Position numbers and translations under genes: made by a program. Source: Mariprofundus sp. (lineage in GTDB: Bacteria > Pseudomonadota > Zetaproteobacteria > Mariprofundales > Mariprofundaceae). Taken from it: a DNA stretch of 50,202 nucleotides. The stretch covers positions 1 to 50,202 of the forward strand of contig JAUZQK010000141.1 in assembly GCA_030951025.1 (NCBI GenBank). Reading direction: 5' to 3'. Of the stretch, positions 8,449 to 17,978 are shown piece after piece. The stretch's first letter is position 1; each line of letters starts with the position of its first letter. A model generated the notes under the pieces. It saw nothing but the letters and a program-made list of their open reading frames with translations. It had not been told where the DNA came from and did not search any database.

Positions 8449-10698
8449 TTACAGTGTTTTTCCATCATCAAAGCGATCCAGGTTCATCACTTTTGTCCAG
8501 GCTCTGATAAAATCATGCACGAACTTTTCTTTCGAGTTATCAAAGGCGTAAACCTCTGCAACCGCCCGTAACTCCGAGTTAGAGCCAAAGATCAGATCCA
8601 CAGATGTTGCTGTCCATTTGTGTTGACCCGTTTTCCGATCATAACCTTCATAAACACCTGCCGCGTTGGCTGACTGCTTCCACTGCGTAGACATATCCAG
8701 CAGGTTTACAAAAAAGTCATTGCTCAGCGTTCCCGGCCTGTCGGTAAAGACCCCATGTCCGGATTGCCCGTAGTTCGCATTCAACACACGCATACCGCCA
8801 ATCAGAACAGTCATCTCGGGCACGGACAAGTTGAGCAAACCAGCTTTATCGACCAGCATATCCGTTGGTGAACGGTAGCTGTGTTTGCTGAAATAATTCC
8901 GGAAGCCATCGGCTGCAGGTTCAAGCACGGCAAACGACTTTACATCGGTTTGTTGCTGCGATGCATCCGTACGCCCCGGCCTGAACGGAACGGCAACGTC
9001 ATAACCTGCTTGCTGCGCTGCTTGCTCAATCGCAGCAGCCCCACCGAGGACAATCATATCTGCCAATGACACCTGTTTGTTGCCAGCCAATGAAGCATTG
9101 AACGACTTTTGGATATCCTCAAGCGTTGCCAGCACCTTGGCCAGCTCTGTCGGACTGTTGGCAGTCCAGCCTTTTTGTGGTTCCAGACGTATGCGTGCGC
9201 CATTTGCGCCGCCTCGCATATCACTGCCACGGAAGCTGGAAGCCGATGCCCAAGCAGTTCTGACCAGTTCAGGCACACGCAATCCTGATGCAAGAATACT
9301 GAGTTTGATCTTAGCCATGTCTTTGCTATCGATTAATTTATAATCGATAGCTGGAACAGGATCCTGCCAAATCATCGTCTCATCCGGCACATCGGCACCA
9401 ATATAGCGCGCACGCGGCCCCATATCGCGGTGGGTCAGCTTAAACCAGGCGCTGGCAAATGCATGTTCAAACGCTTCCGGATGTTTCTGAAAACGCATTG
9501 CAATGGCTCTAAAGTCCGGATCGAATTTCAGCGCCAGATCGGTGGTAAACATGATTGGCGCATGACCTTTAGCCTTAACATGCGCATCCGGCACCGTATT
9601 GGCGGCAGATTTATCTGTTGGTATCCACTGGCTAGCACCGGCAGGGCTTTTGCTCTGCTGCCAATCGAAGTTGAATAGATTATCCAAATACATGGTTGTC
9701 CACTGCGTTGGAGAGGCAGTCCATGCGCCCTCCAAGCCACTGGTTACGGTATCTTCGGCATTGCCTTTACCACACTTGTTTCTCCAACCGAAACCCTGCT
9801 CTTCCATGGCTGAGGCGGCAGGAGCTGCGCCCACGCACTTGGACGGCTTATGTGCGCCATGTGCTTTACCAAAAGTGTGACCGCCTGCGATGAGCGCTAC
9901 AATCTCTTCATCATTCATCGCCATGCGGCCGAAGGACTCACGAATATCCGCTGCTGCAGCCAATGGATCAGAATTGCCGTTCGGCCCTTCCGGGTTGACA
10001 TAAATCAGCCCCATCTGAACAGCAGCCAAGGGTTGCTCCAAAGCTCCATCTTTACTATGCCGTTTATCATCCAGAAATTTACTCTCAGAGCCCCAGTAAA
10101 CCAGATCAGCCTCCCAGTCATCCTCACGCCCTCCAGCAAAACCAAGGGTCTTGAAACCCATGTTTTCCATCGCGACGTTACCGGACAAAATCATCAAGTC
10201 GGCCCATGAAATGCCTTCCCCGTACTTTTGTTTGACAGGCCAGAGCAAGCGCCTTGCCTTATCCAGGTTGCCATTATCCGGCCAGCTGTTGAGCGGCTCA
10301 AAACGCTGTTGCCCGCCACCAGCACCACCGCGTCCGTCACCTGTACGGTACGTACCGGCGTTATGCCATGCCAGACGAATAAAAAATGGCCCGTAATTCC
10401 CGTAATCGGCCGGCCACCAGTCTTGAGATGTGGTCAACAAGGTGTCGATATCTTTCTTCACAGCCTGCAGATCCAGCTGTTTGAATGCTGCTGCATAATT
10501 AAAATGCTGCCCCAACGGATTGGATGCAACACTGTGCGCTCGCAGTGGACTTAAATTGAGTTGTTCGGGCCACCAGAATTGATTTGTTCTGGCTTCACCC
10601 TTCGTATCGCTAACAGGGTCTGCTATGCTGATCGCTGGCAAGGATAGGGGTATCAACGCTGCCAGCGTCATGCTTATGATGAGATTACGTGTTTTCAT
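8449..10698 (-). CDS. katG: Catalase-peroxidase with signal peptide (periplasmic KatG)
   Basis: This 749-residue heme enzyme breaks down hydrogen peroxide by catalase and peroxidase reactions. The distal pocket motif [12 protein letters not shown], the proximal-histidine motif [10 protein letters not shown], and [11 protein letters not shown] and [10 protein letters not shown] (the Tyr and Met of the Trp-Tyr-Met adduct) are all present, as is the second duplicated half. The first 26 residues form a clear signal peptide ending ISIA. The enzyme should therefore work in the periplasm, unlike the usual cytoplasmic KatG. An AAGGAG precedes the ATG. oxyR is divergent, and an OxyR-type site lies in the shared interval, so peroxide induction is expected. 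Confidence 0.96.
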   Translation of the reverse strand: MKTRNLIISMTLAALIPLSLPAISIADPVSDTKGEARTNQFWWPEQLNLSPLRAHSVASNPLGQHFNYAAAFKQLDLQAVKKDIDTLLTTSQDWWPADYGNYGPFFIRLAWHNAGTYRTGDGRGGAGGGQQRFEPLNSWPDNGNLDKARRLLWPVKQKYGEGISWADLMILSGNVAMENMGFKTLGFAGGREDDWEADLVYWGSESKFLDDKRHSKDGALEQPLAAVQMGLIYVNPEGPNGNSDPLAAAADIRESFGRMAMNDEEIVALIAGGHTFGKAHGAHKPSKCVGAAPAASAMEEQGFGWRNKCGKGNAEDTVTSGLEGAWTASPTQWTTMYLDNLFNFDWQQSKSPAGASQWIPTDKSAANTVPDAHVKAKGHAPIMFTTDLALKFDPDFRAIAMRFQKHPEAFEHAFASAWFKLTHRDMGPRARYIGADVPDETMIWQDPVPAIDYKLIDSKDMAKIKLSILASGLRVPELVRTAWASASSFRGSDMRGGANGARIRLEPQKGWTANSPTELAKVLATLEDIQKSFNASLAGNKQVSLADMIVLGGAAAIEQAAQQAGYDVAVPFRPGRTDASQQQTDVKSFAVLEPAADGFRNYFSKHSYRSPTDMLVDKAGLLNLSVPEMTVLIGGMRVLNANYGQSGHGVFTDRPGTLSNDFFVNLLDMSTQWKQSANAAGVYEGYDRKTGQHKWTATSVDLIFGSNSELRAVAEVYAFDNSKEKFVHDFIRAWTKVMNLDRFDDGKTL

Positions 10699-10816
10699 CG
10701 ATTCATTCTCCTTTTATGTTTCTGCTTGTGCTGCAATCATTGATGATTGTGCCCAACCGGCGATGATAGGCAGCATGCATAGGGGGAATGGTAATAACAG
10801 CCCTTATATATGTATA

Positions 10817-10853
10817 ATTGATTGATATTATTATATTGATAGCCTGCAACTAT
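10817..10853. promoter_or_regulatory. OxyR-type binding site between katG and oxyR
   Basis: The sequence reads ATTG-N7-TTAT-N7-ATAG-N7-CTAT. It matches 14 of 16 bases of the OxyR consensus ATAG-N7-CTAT-N7-ATAG-N7-CTAT with exact spacing, and the right half is perfect. It ends 13 bases before the oxyR start codon and lies about 120 bases upstream of the katG start codon. That suits repression of oxyR and activation of katG. The katG promoter itself is not clear. Confidence 0.65.
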
Positions 10854-10866
10854 AATGGAGGTGGCG

Positions 10867-11745
10867 ATGAATTTACGTGAAATGTCATACCTGGTTGCCG
10901 TAGCTGATTTGCATCATTTCAGCAAAGCGGCCGAACAGTGCAATGTCAGTCAACCGACCCTGAGCACACAAATAAAGAAAATGGAACAATGGCTCGGCAT
11001 AAAAATCTTCGAGCGCAATAATAAGCGTGTCATGATTACTGAAGCCGGGCGAGACATCATACAATCGGCAAAAAAAATCCTGCAGGAAGTGGAGCGCATC
11101 AAAGAGATTGCCGAATGTTCGCAGAACCCTCTGGCCGGAAAATTCCGGCTTGGCGCATTTCCGACCCTGTCCACTTATGTATTTCCGAGCATTGTGCCGC
11201 AGATTAAAGCGCTCATGCCAGATCTGCGCCTTATTCTCATCGAAGATAAAACCTCTGCCTTAATGGAAAGCCTGCACCGAGGCGATATTGATGCAGCACT
11301 GTTTGCACTGCCGCTGCATGATGATTTTTTTGAGGTCAAAGCGCTGTTTGACGACCGCTTTTTCCTGGCCGTTCCGCCGAACCACCCCCTGGCAGAGCAT
11401 ACTGAAATAGCCGTGGAGGCGCTTGCCAGTTACCGTTTATTATTGTTGGAAGAAGGGCATTGTCTGCGGGATAACGCTCTGGAGATTTGTCAGCAACACA
11501 ATATTGCAGAAGAACAGGATTTTCGAGCCACCGGTCTTGAAACGCTGCGTCAGATGGTGATGGCCGGTACCGGCATTACCCTCATGCCGGAAATCGCCAT
11601 CAATGCGCACGAAACGGGCATACATTACATCCCCTTTACGGAGCCAACACCATACAGAAGCATAGGACTGGCTTATCGAAAAACATCAACAAAAAAAGAA
11701 ATCATTCAACACGTTGAAGACGTATTGAAAAGCTTCCATCGCTAA
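10867..11745 (+). CDS. oxyR: Hydrogen peroxide-sensing regulator OxyR
   Basis: This LysR-type activator is 292 residues from the ATG at 10867, which has GGAGG five bases upstream (an in-frame ATG at 10855 lacks this). An N-terminal helix-turn-helix (HHFSKAAEQCNVSQPTLSTQIKKME) is followed by the sensor domain. The redox motif EEGHCLRDNALEICQ puts the two cysteines at 199 and 208, exactly the disulfide positions of E. coli OxyR. Oxidation by peroxide links them and switches the protein on. Divergent katG and the intervening site are the obvious target. Confidence 0.95.
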   Translation: MNLREMSYLVAVADLHHFSKAAEQCNVSQPTLSTQIKKMEQWLGIKIFERNNKRVMITEAGRDIIQSAKKILQEVERIKEIAECSQNPLAGKFRLGAFPTLSTYVFPSIVPQIKALMPDLRLILIEDKTSALMESLHRGDIDAALFALPLHDDFFEVKALFDDRFFLAVPPNHPLAEHTEIAVEALASYRLLLLEEGHCLRDNALEICQQHNIAEEQDFRATGLETLRQMVMAGTGITLMPEIAINAHETGIHYIPFTEPTPYRSIGLAYRKTSTKKEIIQHVEDVLKSFHR

Positions 11746-11775
11746 GCAAGGGCTGATTAAAAAAAAAGGGGGGGG

Positions 11776-11921
11776 ACTACATTTTCGATGCTCGTTTTTT
11801 CGGATTCCACCCATGAGCGGGATATGTTTTGGTCATTTTATTGAACTTTTCGTTGTTAGTTTCCAGATTGGACAACTTATGCGCTTCAAAGGCGAACAGC
11901 TTGCGTGCTTCTAAGCCGAAT
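11776..11921 (-). pseudogene. Possible gene-end relic in rdgC upstream region
   Basis: The 276-base interval between oxyR and rdgC has no intact gene. Its minus strand carries an open stretch of about 45 codons ending at a TAG. It reads like a protein end (LEARKLFAFEAHKLSNLE, then TYPAHGWNPKKRASKM). No start or ribosome site precedes it, and an upstream TGA closes the frame. I do not recognise it. A 9-A/7-G homopolymer run lies beside it at 11759-11774. It may be a remnant or chance. Confidence 0.2.
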
Positions 11922-12021
11922 CACGAGCAATGTTGTGATGTGTGTGGCTTTTGATACATTGCGGCAAGTTTTTTAATGTTGCGGGACAGCAACTATCTCC
12001 AGTCAAAAGGGCGCTTGCAAT

Positions 12022-12924
12022 ATGTGGTTTAAAAATATTCATATCTATAAATTTGAAGATGACTTTAAGTTGGCTGCTGGGCAGCTGCATGAGGCATTAG
12101 AGCGACGCAAGGCACGCGCTTGCGGACAGATGGAATTGGCATGTGAAGGCTGGGAAAAACCATTGGGTCATGCCGGTCAACTACTGGTGCATGAGAGCAA
12201 TGGCGCTTTGATGTTGTGTTTGCGTCGTGAAGATAAAGTATTGCCGGCTTCATTGGTGCGAGAGCAGGTGGCTGAGCGTGCACTGCAACTGGAAGCGGAA
12301 ACAGGGCGCTCTCTTGGGCGCAAGGAAAAAGGCGATATTAAAGAGCAAGTGTTGCAGGAGCTGTTGCCGAGAGCGCTTGTTCGCGCCAGTCACACGTATG
12401 CCTGCATTATGCCAAAACAAGGCTGGTTGGTGGTGGATGCTTCGAGCGCCAATAAGGCCGATGCATTGATTGAATTGCTGCGCAAAACGGTGGTGTCGCT
12501 CAATGTGGTCTTGCCAGCGACCAAGGAATCACCGGAATCGGCCATGACCCGTTGGTTAATGCATGATGATGTCTTGCCTGCCGGTTTTACGACGGAAGAT
12601 GAATGTGAATTGCAGGCGGGGGAAGGTGCTGAAGGCATTGTGCGTTGTAAATATGTGGATGTGTCGTCATCGGAAGTGCGCGCGCATGTGGATTTAGGGC
12701 GGCGGGTGAAGAAATTAGCGATGAACTGGAATGAGCGTTTATCTTTTGTTCTGCATGAGGATATGTCGGTACACCGTTTAAAATTTGATGCTGCGGTGTT
12801 GGATGAAGCGGGAGAATCCGGTGGTGATGAAATCAGCCAGTTTGATACCGATTTTACCTTGATGGTGGCTGAATTCGCTGAATTTATACCGGAGCTTCTG
12901 GCTGCTCTGAATACTGAAACATAG
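12022..12924 (+). CDS. rdgC: Recombination-associated protein RdgC
   Basis: The 300-residue product matches RdgC in length (E. coli 303) and layout. It starts MWFKNIHIYKF and contains the RALVRASHTYACIMPKQGWLVVDASS region, the RWLMHDDVLPAGFT segment and the late KKLAMNWNERLSFVL block. RdgC forms a ring-shaped dimer that encircles double-stranded DNA and limits RecA activity, and is tied to replication-fork handling. The start follows a weak AAGGG. apaH follows nine bases later, so the two are likely co-transcribed. Confidence 0.93.
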   Translation: MWFKNIHIYKFEDDFKLAAGQLHEALERRKARACGQMELACEGWEKPLGHAGQLLVHESNGALMLCLRREDKVLPASLVREQVAERALQLEAETGRSLGRKEKGDIKEQVLQELLPRALVRASHTYACIMPKQGWLVVDASSANKADALIELLRKTVVSLNVVLPATKESPESAMTRWLMHDDVLPAGFTTEDECELQAGEGAEGIVRCKYVDVSSSEVRAHVDLGRRVKKLAMNWNERLSFVLHEDMSVHRLKFDAAVLDEAGESGGDEISQFDTDFTLMVAEFAEFIPELLAALNTET

Positions 12925-12933
12925 TTTTTAAAC

Positions 12934-13749
12934 GTGGCAGTATATGCAGTAGGGGATATTCAGGGCTGTTATAAGCAGCTCAGGAAGTTGCTTAAAAGAG
13001 TAAAGTTTAATGCCGCCAAGGATACGCTCTGGTGCGTTGGCGATCTGGTGAATCGTGGCCCTGATTCGTTGAAAACAATACGTTTTCTTAAAGATCTCGG
13101 TGATGCATGTGTGTGTGTGCTGGGCAACCATGATTTGCATTTGTTGGAGCTTGCTGCAGGAGCTTCGAGTTCTCGCAGTGATACCTTAAAACAGGTGATT
13201 GATGCGCCGGATTGTAAAAAGCTGATCAAATGGCTGCGTTTTCGCCCCTTGTTGCATCATGATGCCAGTCTGCGCTGGACGATGGTGCATGCGGGGCTGC
13301 ATCCAGCTTGGACATTGAAACGCGCAATAAACCGGGCTAAACATGTAGAAAAGAGATTGCGTGGAAAAGGCTGGAAAGACTTTTGTCGGCAATTGAATCA
13401 GGTGAAATTTCCGGTGCGTAAGCCGTATAAGGGTAGAAAATCACGGGCGCTGTTTAGTGTGGCTGTGATGACACGCACGCGCTATTGCACCAGTGACGGG
13501 GCATTTAGCTGGAGTGTACGCAGCGGTAAAAGTAGAAAATATCGTGATAAACCCTGGTATGCGCATAAACGTGCCAAATGGCAGCGCCGAACTAGTGTGG
13601 TGTATGGTCATTGGGCTGCTCAGGGTTTGGTAACCGATCAGCCGCATGTGCTGGGGCTCGATAGTGGTTGTGTTTGGGGCAATACCTTAACCCTGGCGCG
13701 ATTGAGAAAGGGTGGTCGGTTTAAAATTGTAGCTCAGGTTGGTGCTTAA
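12934..13749 (+). CDS. apaH: Symmetrical diadenosine tetraphosphatase ApaH
   Basis: The 271-residue protein (E. coli 280) has the metallophosphatase motifs GDIQG near residue 8, GDLVNRGPDS near 37 and GNHD near 66, plus a late GHWAA. It hydrolyses Ap4A symmetrically to two ADP and can remove nucleoside-tetraphosphate caps from RNA. The GTG start is placed nine bases after rdgC. The C-terminal half is unusually rich in Lys and Arg (for example RTRYCT, RSGKSRKYRDK), but this is within the family's range. Confidence 0.93.
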   Translation: MAVYAVGDIQGCYKQLRKLLKRVKFNAAKDTLWCVGDLVNRGPDSLKTIRFLKDLGDACVCVLGNHDLHLLELAAGASSSRSDTLKQVIDAPDCKKLIKWLRFRPLLHHDASLRWTMVHAGLHPAWTLKRAINRAKHVEKRLRGKGWKDFCRQLNQVKFPVRKPYKGRKSRALFSVAVMTRTRYCTSDGAFSWSVRSGKSRKYRDKPWYAHKRAKWQRRTSVVYGHWAAQGLVTDQPHVLGLDSGCVWGNTLTLARLRKGGRFKIVAQVGA

Positions 13750-13769
13750 AGTCGTTTGATTATATCTGC

Positions 13770-15170
13770 TTAATCGTTTTCTGCTGAATAATGAAACTGT
13801 TCATCGGCATGCAATCGTAAACAGTTTTTACCTGCTTTCTTGGCCTGATAGACAGCCAAATCAGCCAGCTTGAGTAAGGTTTTGGCATCCAGGGTTTCAG
13901 CTGATTGTGTGGCCATGCCAATCGATACTGTGATGTTGAGCTCAGGCGCATCGCTGAGGCTAATTTCTGCAATGTGTTTGAGTATACGCAGACCGACTTG
14001 TTCGATGTGCTGTCCGCTCAATGAATCGGACGGTAACAGAACAATAAATTCATCACCACCATAGCGGGCACACACATCATAATCGCGAATGCTGCGGGCG
14101 ATGCTGTTGGCGATTTCCTTGAGTACGACATCACCCATGGGGTGACCATAGTTGTCATTCACATGTTTGAAGTCATCGATATCAATAAAAGCACAGCTCA
14201 GGGTGGAAAACTTATTGCGTTGAATGCGGCTGACTTCCTGTTGTAGTTGTTGATCAAAATAACGGCGATTGTACATGCCTGTGAGCGCATCATTGATGGC
14301 CATGTGTTCCAGATGTTTGTATTGCTGCAAGGTTTTGGCGGCTGTATTCAAATGGATGGATGACATATTCAGGCTGGTACGTTGTTCCCGGTCCAGCTTA
14401 TCGGGCACATGCATCAATAGGGCGGCGATGATTTGATTCTGATGCCAGAGTGGCAGGATCAGATTGTAGGAAATGCGATCATCGCCAATGGGTTGTTTTA
14501 GAAGTTTAAAGCGATGATGCTGTTTAAGCTCGTGACATATATTTTGAGTCGCGTTGATGATGTGTTCATCGCAGTCTGGTTTTGCCTCACCATTTGTATG
14601 TACGATGCTGCCGCTAGCATCATCATTAAAAACCATCACCAGCCCGTAGCTTGTGTGCAAGAGCCTTTCCAAGCTTAACAGCGATGTGTGCATAATATCA
14701 GCCAGTGACGGATGATTTTCCAACTGGGTGGTGATCTCAAGCATACTATCGAGTAAATCCAGCCGTGCATTTTGTGAGTGGATAGTTTTTTTGTGTTTCA
14801 ATTGTTTGGCTACAAGATCAAAGACGAGCTTGGCTGATTTGCCTGCAATCAGTTCGATTTGGCGGGCTGCTAAATCTGTTGCGATGGCATCGCCCATCGT
14901 CTGATCACCGGTGACATCGATTACGATATCACCGTTGAATGCCTGTAAAGCTTGTTTTCTGTCGATTGAGGTGTGGATGCCCAAGCTGTTGGCCAGCGGA
15001 AATGCAATGGCGTGTTGATGAATATCGACAATGCTGTGAATGGCAATCCAGTCGTAATGTTGTAACGCATCAAGCATGGCCAAGCCGCCGCGTCCAGCAC
15101 CGAGGATAAGTAAATTCACCTGGTCGGCATTGTTGGCAACGCTGGCCAGTGCTGAGACTGTTTTTTGCAT
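13770..15170 (-). CDS. Diguanylate cyclase with Rossmann-like NAD-binding and GAF domains
   Basis: The 466-residue protein has three parts. Residues 18-125 form a Rossmann-like domain with GAGRGG at 24-29 and DIVIDVTGD near 81-89, resembling NAD(P)-binding or CoA-binding folds. Residues about 145-285 look like a GAF sensor. Residues 290-455 are a GGDEF cyclase with an intact active-site GGDEF at 371-375. An allosteric RDYD inhibitory site (RxxD) lies exactly five residues upstream, so it should make c-di-GMP and be product-inhibited. It begins eight bases after the xthA stop, so the two form an operon. The N-terminal fusion suggests control by a dinucleotide or redox state; this is inference. 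Confidence 0.85.
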   Translation of the reverse strand: MQKTVSALASVANNADQVNLLILGAGRGGLAMLDALQHYDWIAIHSIVDIHQHAIAFPLANSLGIHTSIDRKQALQAFNGDIVIDVTGDQTMGDAIATDLAARQIELIAGKSAKLVFDLVAKQLKHKKTIHSQNARLDLLDSMLEITTQLENHPSLADIMHTSLLSLERLLHTSYGLVMVFNDDASGSIVHTNGEAKPDCDEHIINATQNICHELKQHHRFKLLKQPIGDDRISYNLILPLWHQNQIIAALLMHVPDKLDREQRTSLNMSSIHLNTAAKTLQQYKHLEHMAINDALTGMYNRRYFDQQLQQEVSRIQRNKFSTLSCAFIDIDDFKHVNDNYGHPMGDVVLKEIANSIARSIRDYDVCARYGGDEFIVLLPSDSLSGQHIEQVGLRILKHIAEISLSDAPELNITVSIGMATQSAETLDAKTLLKLADLAVYQAKKAGKNCLRLHADEQFHYSAEND

Positions 15171-15177
15171 GGTTTGT

Positions 15178-15999
15178 TTATTGCTCTACTTCTGAAGCAG
15201 AATGATCATCGAATATAGCTGTGACAGGGGCATGATCCGAATACCAGCTATCGGTGAATACGCTGACTGATTGAGCTTTGGCAGCAATTGCTGGGGTGCA
15301 CATATGATAATCGATACGCCATCCCACATTGTTGGCGCGGGCTTGGCCTCGGTTAGACCACCAGCTGTATTGTTCTTTTTCCGGGTAAAGCTGACGCAGG
15401 ACATCGCTAAAGCCTGCTTTGATCCATTGATCAAACCAGGCACGCTCTTCAGGTAAAAAACCGGAGTTTTTCTGGTTGCCGCGCCAGTTTTTCAAATCAA
15501 TGCGCTGGTGGGCGATATTGATATCACCGCAGACAATCAATTCACGACCATCGTTTTTGAGCCGTTTCATTAAGGCAAGAAAGCGTTCCAAAAAAGTCAT
15601 TTTGATGGCTTGGCGCTGGCCTGAACTGGAGCCAGATGGAAAGTAAACGCTGATCACGGATAGGGTGGTACCATTGGGCGTTAAAAAATCAGCCATGACA
15701 AAACGACCTTCAGCATCCATATCTGACCAGTCGGTGTCTGGATCGAGTTCAGAGAGACCGATATATACGCCTGTCGGTTGTAAACGTGAATACAGAGCGA
15801 CGCCGGAATAACCCGGCTTTTGGGCAAAATGATAATGATGGAAATAATTGTCTGGCGCGGCTTCGGGCGGAATCTGATGGGCATGCGCCTTGAGCTCTTG
15901 CAGACAGAGGAAATCGGCATCCTGATCGCCAAACCAGTCCCAAAAGCCTTTTTTGCTGGCGGCACGAATACCATTCAAGTTGGCAGTGATAATTTTCAT
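15178..15999 (-). CDS. xthA: Exodeoxyribonuclease III
   Basis: The 273-residue product is an exonuclease III/AP endonuclease that cuts DNA at abasic sites and removes 3' blocking groups. Motifs in order: NLNGIRAA near the start, LCLQELKA with the metal-binding Glu near residue 35, the VCGDINIAH Asp/Asn pair, and YSDHAPV with the catalytic Asp-His near the end. ATG 15999 (MKIITANLNG) is chosen over a start seven codons upstream because it gives the canonical N-terminus. It sits between the flagellar operon and the diguanylate cyclase and is transcribed with the latter. Confidence 0.94.
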   Translation of the reverse strand: MKIITANLNGIRAASKKGFWDWFGDQDADFLCLQELKAHAHQIPPEAAPDNYFHHYHFAQKPGYSGVALYSRLQPTGVYIGLSELDPDTDWSDMDAEGRFVMADFLTPNGTTLSVISVYFPSGSSSGQRQAIKMTFLERFLALMKRLKNDGRELIVCGDINIAHQRIDLKNWRGNQKNSGFLPEERAWFDQWIKAGFSDVLRQLYPEKEQYSWWSNRGQARANNVGWRIDYHMCTPAIAAKAQSVSVFTDSWYSDHAPVTAIFDDHSASEVEQ

Positions 16000-16077
16000 C
16001 CAGCAATTATGACATTGCACATTATAAGTGCAAAAAAGACAGTGTGGTTGCGAATTGAATCTGCCTCCTGATCGTCA

Positions 16078-16860
16078 CTAATTGCCGCCCAGGTGACGCA
16101 GGAATAATGGCAACTGGCCGGAGAGGTCAACGAAAGCATCACCCATGAGATAAATCATGGCTGGCATGCCAAGTGAAAAGGTGAGCAGACCGAGCCCGAC
16201 GGTGAGTGGGAAGCTGACAAAGAACACCTGAATTTGAGGTACGGCTCGCGCCAATAAGCCGAGTGCAATATATACAAACGTGAGCAACAACATGATCGGT
16301 GCAGCAAGCTTTAATGCCAGAATAAACATGCGGGCAGCAGCATCGGTTAAATCGGTAAAGGCTGAAAAATGCCATTGCTGATCGATTGGAAAGAGGGTGA
16401 ATGAATCGATTAAGGTATGAATGAACATGTGATGGGCACCGACAATCACCCACAGCAGCATGGCCAGGGTCATGGATAGTTGTGAGAGAATAGATTGTTG
16501 ACTGCGGGTGACAGGATCAAAGACATTGGCCACGGTCATGCCCATTTGAAAGCTCATCAATTGGCCTGCAAACTGAGCGGCGGTAAAAATCAGCTGGGCA
16601 AACAGGGCAAGTGCTGCAGCAATAAGCATTTCCTGCAAAGCGATGGCGGCAAAGGCGATAGGCTGGAGCGGGATATTGGGCACTTGATCCTCTACCAGCG
16701 GATAAATCAGCAGGCTGATCAAGATAATCAAGCCGACTTTAACTTGTGAAGGGATGAGTTGATGTCCGAGCACGGGCAATAAAATCAGCATCGTACCAAC
16801 ACGCAATAACACCAATAGGGCGACGCTAATCTGCTGTACATCAAACCAGGGGAAATCCAT
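16078..16860 (-). CDS. fliR: Flagellar export gate protein FliR
   Basis: The 260-residue inner-membrane protein has about six hydrophobic helices and the FliR pattern: LRVGTMLILLPVLGHQLIP near the N-terminus, and QMGMTVANVFDPVTRSQQS in the middle. FliR forms the export gate with FliP and FliQ at the base of the flagellum. It is the last gene of the leftward operon motA-motB-motB-fliL-fliM-fliN-fliO-fliP-fliQ-fliR. flhB, which often follows fliR, is absent here; xthA comes next. Confidence 0.95.
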   Translation of the reverse strand: MDFPWFDVQQISVALLVLLRVGTMLILLPVLGHQLIPSQVKVGLIILISLLIYPLVEDQVPNIPLQPIAFAAIALQEMLIAAALALFAQLIFTAAQFAGQLMSFQMGMTVANVFDPVTRSQQSILSQLSMTLAMLLWVIVGAHHMFIHTLIDSFTLFPIDQQWHFSAFTDLTDAAARMFILALKLAAPIMLLLTFVYIALGLLARAVPQIQVFFVSFPLTVGLGLLTFSLGMPAMIYLMGDAFVDLSGQLPLFLRHLGGN

Positions 16861-16880
16861 TAATCGATCATCCTTGTTGA

Positions 16881-17150
16881 TTAATTGGTAATGGTGGGAA
16901 TCATATTAAAAATATCACGGGTGAATGAAACCAGGCGTTCGGTCATCCAGGGTGCGGCAAGAATAACGGCGGCAAAGACGGCGATGATTTTGGGTACAAA
17001 GGTCAGCGTCATCTCTTGAATCTGGGTAACGGCTTGAAACAACGAGATGGCAATACCCACCACCAAAGCAACGATCAGCATGGGCAGCGAAATAAATAAT
17101 ACCATCTTGACAGCTTCACTACCGAGTTGAATAACAAAATCGGGACTCAT
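16881..17150 (-). CDS. fliQ: Flagellar export gate protein FliQ
   Basis: The 89-residue protein has two transmembrane helices. The sequence VGIAISLFQAVTQIQEMTLTF between them is the family's most conserved stretch. Length matches FliQ of other bacteria (about 89). It packs around FliP in the flagellar type III export gate. fliP lies 63 bases upstream and fliR 20 bases downstream. Confidence 0.95.
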   Translation of the reverse strand: MSPDFVIQLGSEAVKMVLFISLPMLIVALVVGIAISLFQAVTQIQEMTLTFVPKIIAVFAAVILAAPWMTERLVSFTRDIFNMIPTITN

Positions 17151-17213
17151 GCTGTATAACCAAGCAATAGTATGGCACGTTGGGGGTGGTGGAAAATGAA
17201 ATTTAACACGGCA

Positions 17214-17978
17214 TTACATCTTGAAACTGGCAAGCAGATTGGCTGTGATCAAATGCCAGCCATCAACCAGCACAAACAGAATAATTTTTAACGGCAACGA
17301 AATCATCACCGGCGGCAGCATCATCATACCCATACTCATCAATACACTGGCCACGACCATATCGAGAATGACAAAGGGCAGGTAAATTAAAAAGCCAATT
17401 TCAAACGCTGTGCGCAGCTCTGAAATGACAAAGGATGGAATCAATACATGCAGTGGAATATCAGTAGCTTCGGCTGGTTTTTCTAATTTTGCGGCATCGA
17501 GGAACAAGATCAAATCATCTTCTCGGGTTTGTTTGATCATGAATGCGCTCAACGGTTCGATGGCGCGATCAACTGCCACAGATTGGGTAATTTCTTCGTT
17601 GAGATAAGGCGTGAGTGCATTGCTATCAATTTTTTCCCATACCGGCATCATGATGAACAGGGTAAGAAATAAGGCGAGGCCAACCAGAATTTGATTGGGG
17701 GGCGATTGCTGGGTGCCCATGGCCTGACGCAGAAAGGCAAAGACAATGAGAATCCGGGTGAAGGAAGTCATCATAACCAGAATTGAAGGTGCCAGAGTGA
17801 GGATGGTCATCATGGCAATGATTTTCAGGCCGGTGAACCATGCGTCCGGATCTTCACTATCACCAAGACTAAATGACAGGGTGGGGATATCACCGGCATA
17901 AGCTGAGACAGGTAGCCATATAGCGATGCAAAATAATACGAACAGGATAGGTTGTTTGAATATGCTCTGGGCTTTCAT
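17214..17978 (-). CDS. fliP: Flagellar export gate protein FliP
   Basis: The 254-residue product starts with a signal peptide (cut near SAYAGD), as FliP proteins do. Conserved blocks include MMTSFTRILIVFAFLRQAMGTQQSPP written as two parts, TSFTRILIVFAFLRQA and GTQQSPPNQ, and the C-terminal LPFVILDMVVASVLMSMGMM. Five FliP subunits with FliQ and FliR make the secretion pore. Its start overlaps the fliO stop by four bases, implying coupled translation. Confidence 0.96.
   Translation of the reverse strand: MKAQSIFKQPILFVLFCIAIWLPVSAYAGDIPTLSFSLGDSEDPDAWFTGLKIIAMMTILTLAPSILVMMTSFTRILIVFAFLRQAMGTQQSPPNQILVGLALFLTLFIMMPVWEKIDSNALTPYLNEEITQSVAVDRAIEPLSAFMIKQTREDDLILFLDAAKLEKPAEATDIPLHVLIPSFVISELRTAFEIGFLIYLPFVILDMVVASVLMSMGMMMLPPVMISLPLKIILFVLVDGWHLITANLLASFKM

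Noticed and set aside
8443-8456. CACTGT-TT-ACAGTG palindrome over the katG stop
   Set aside because: Perfect but short; a true terminator follows at 8404-8436, and no role is evident.
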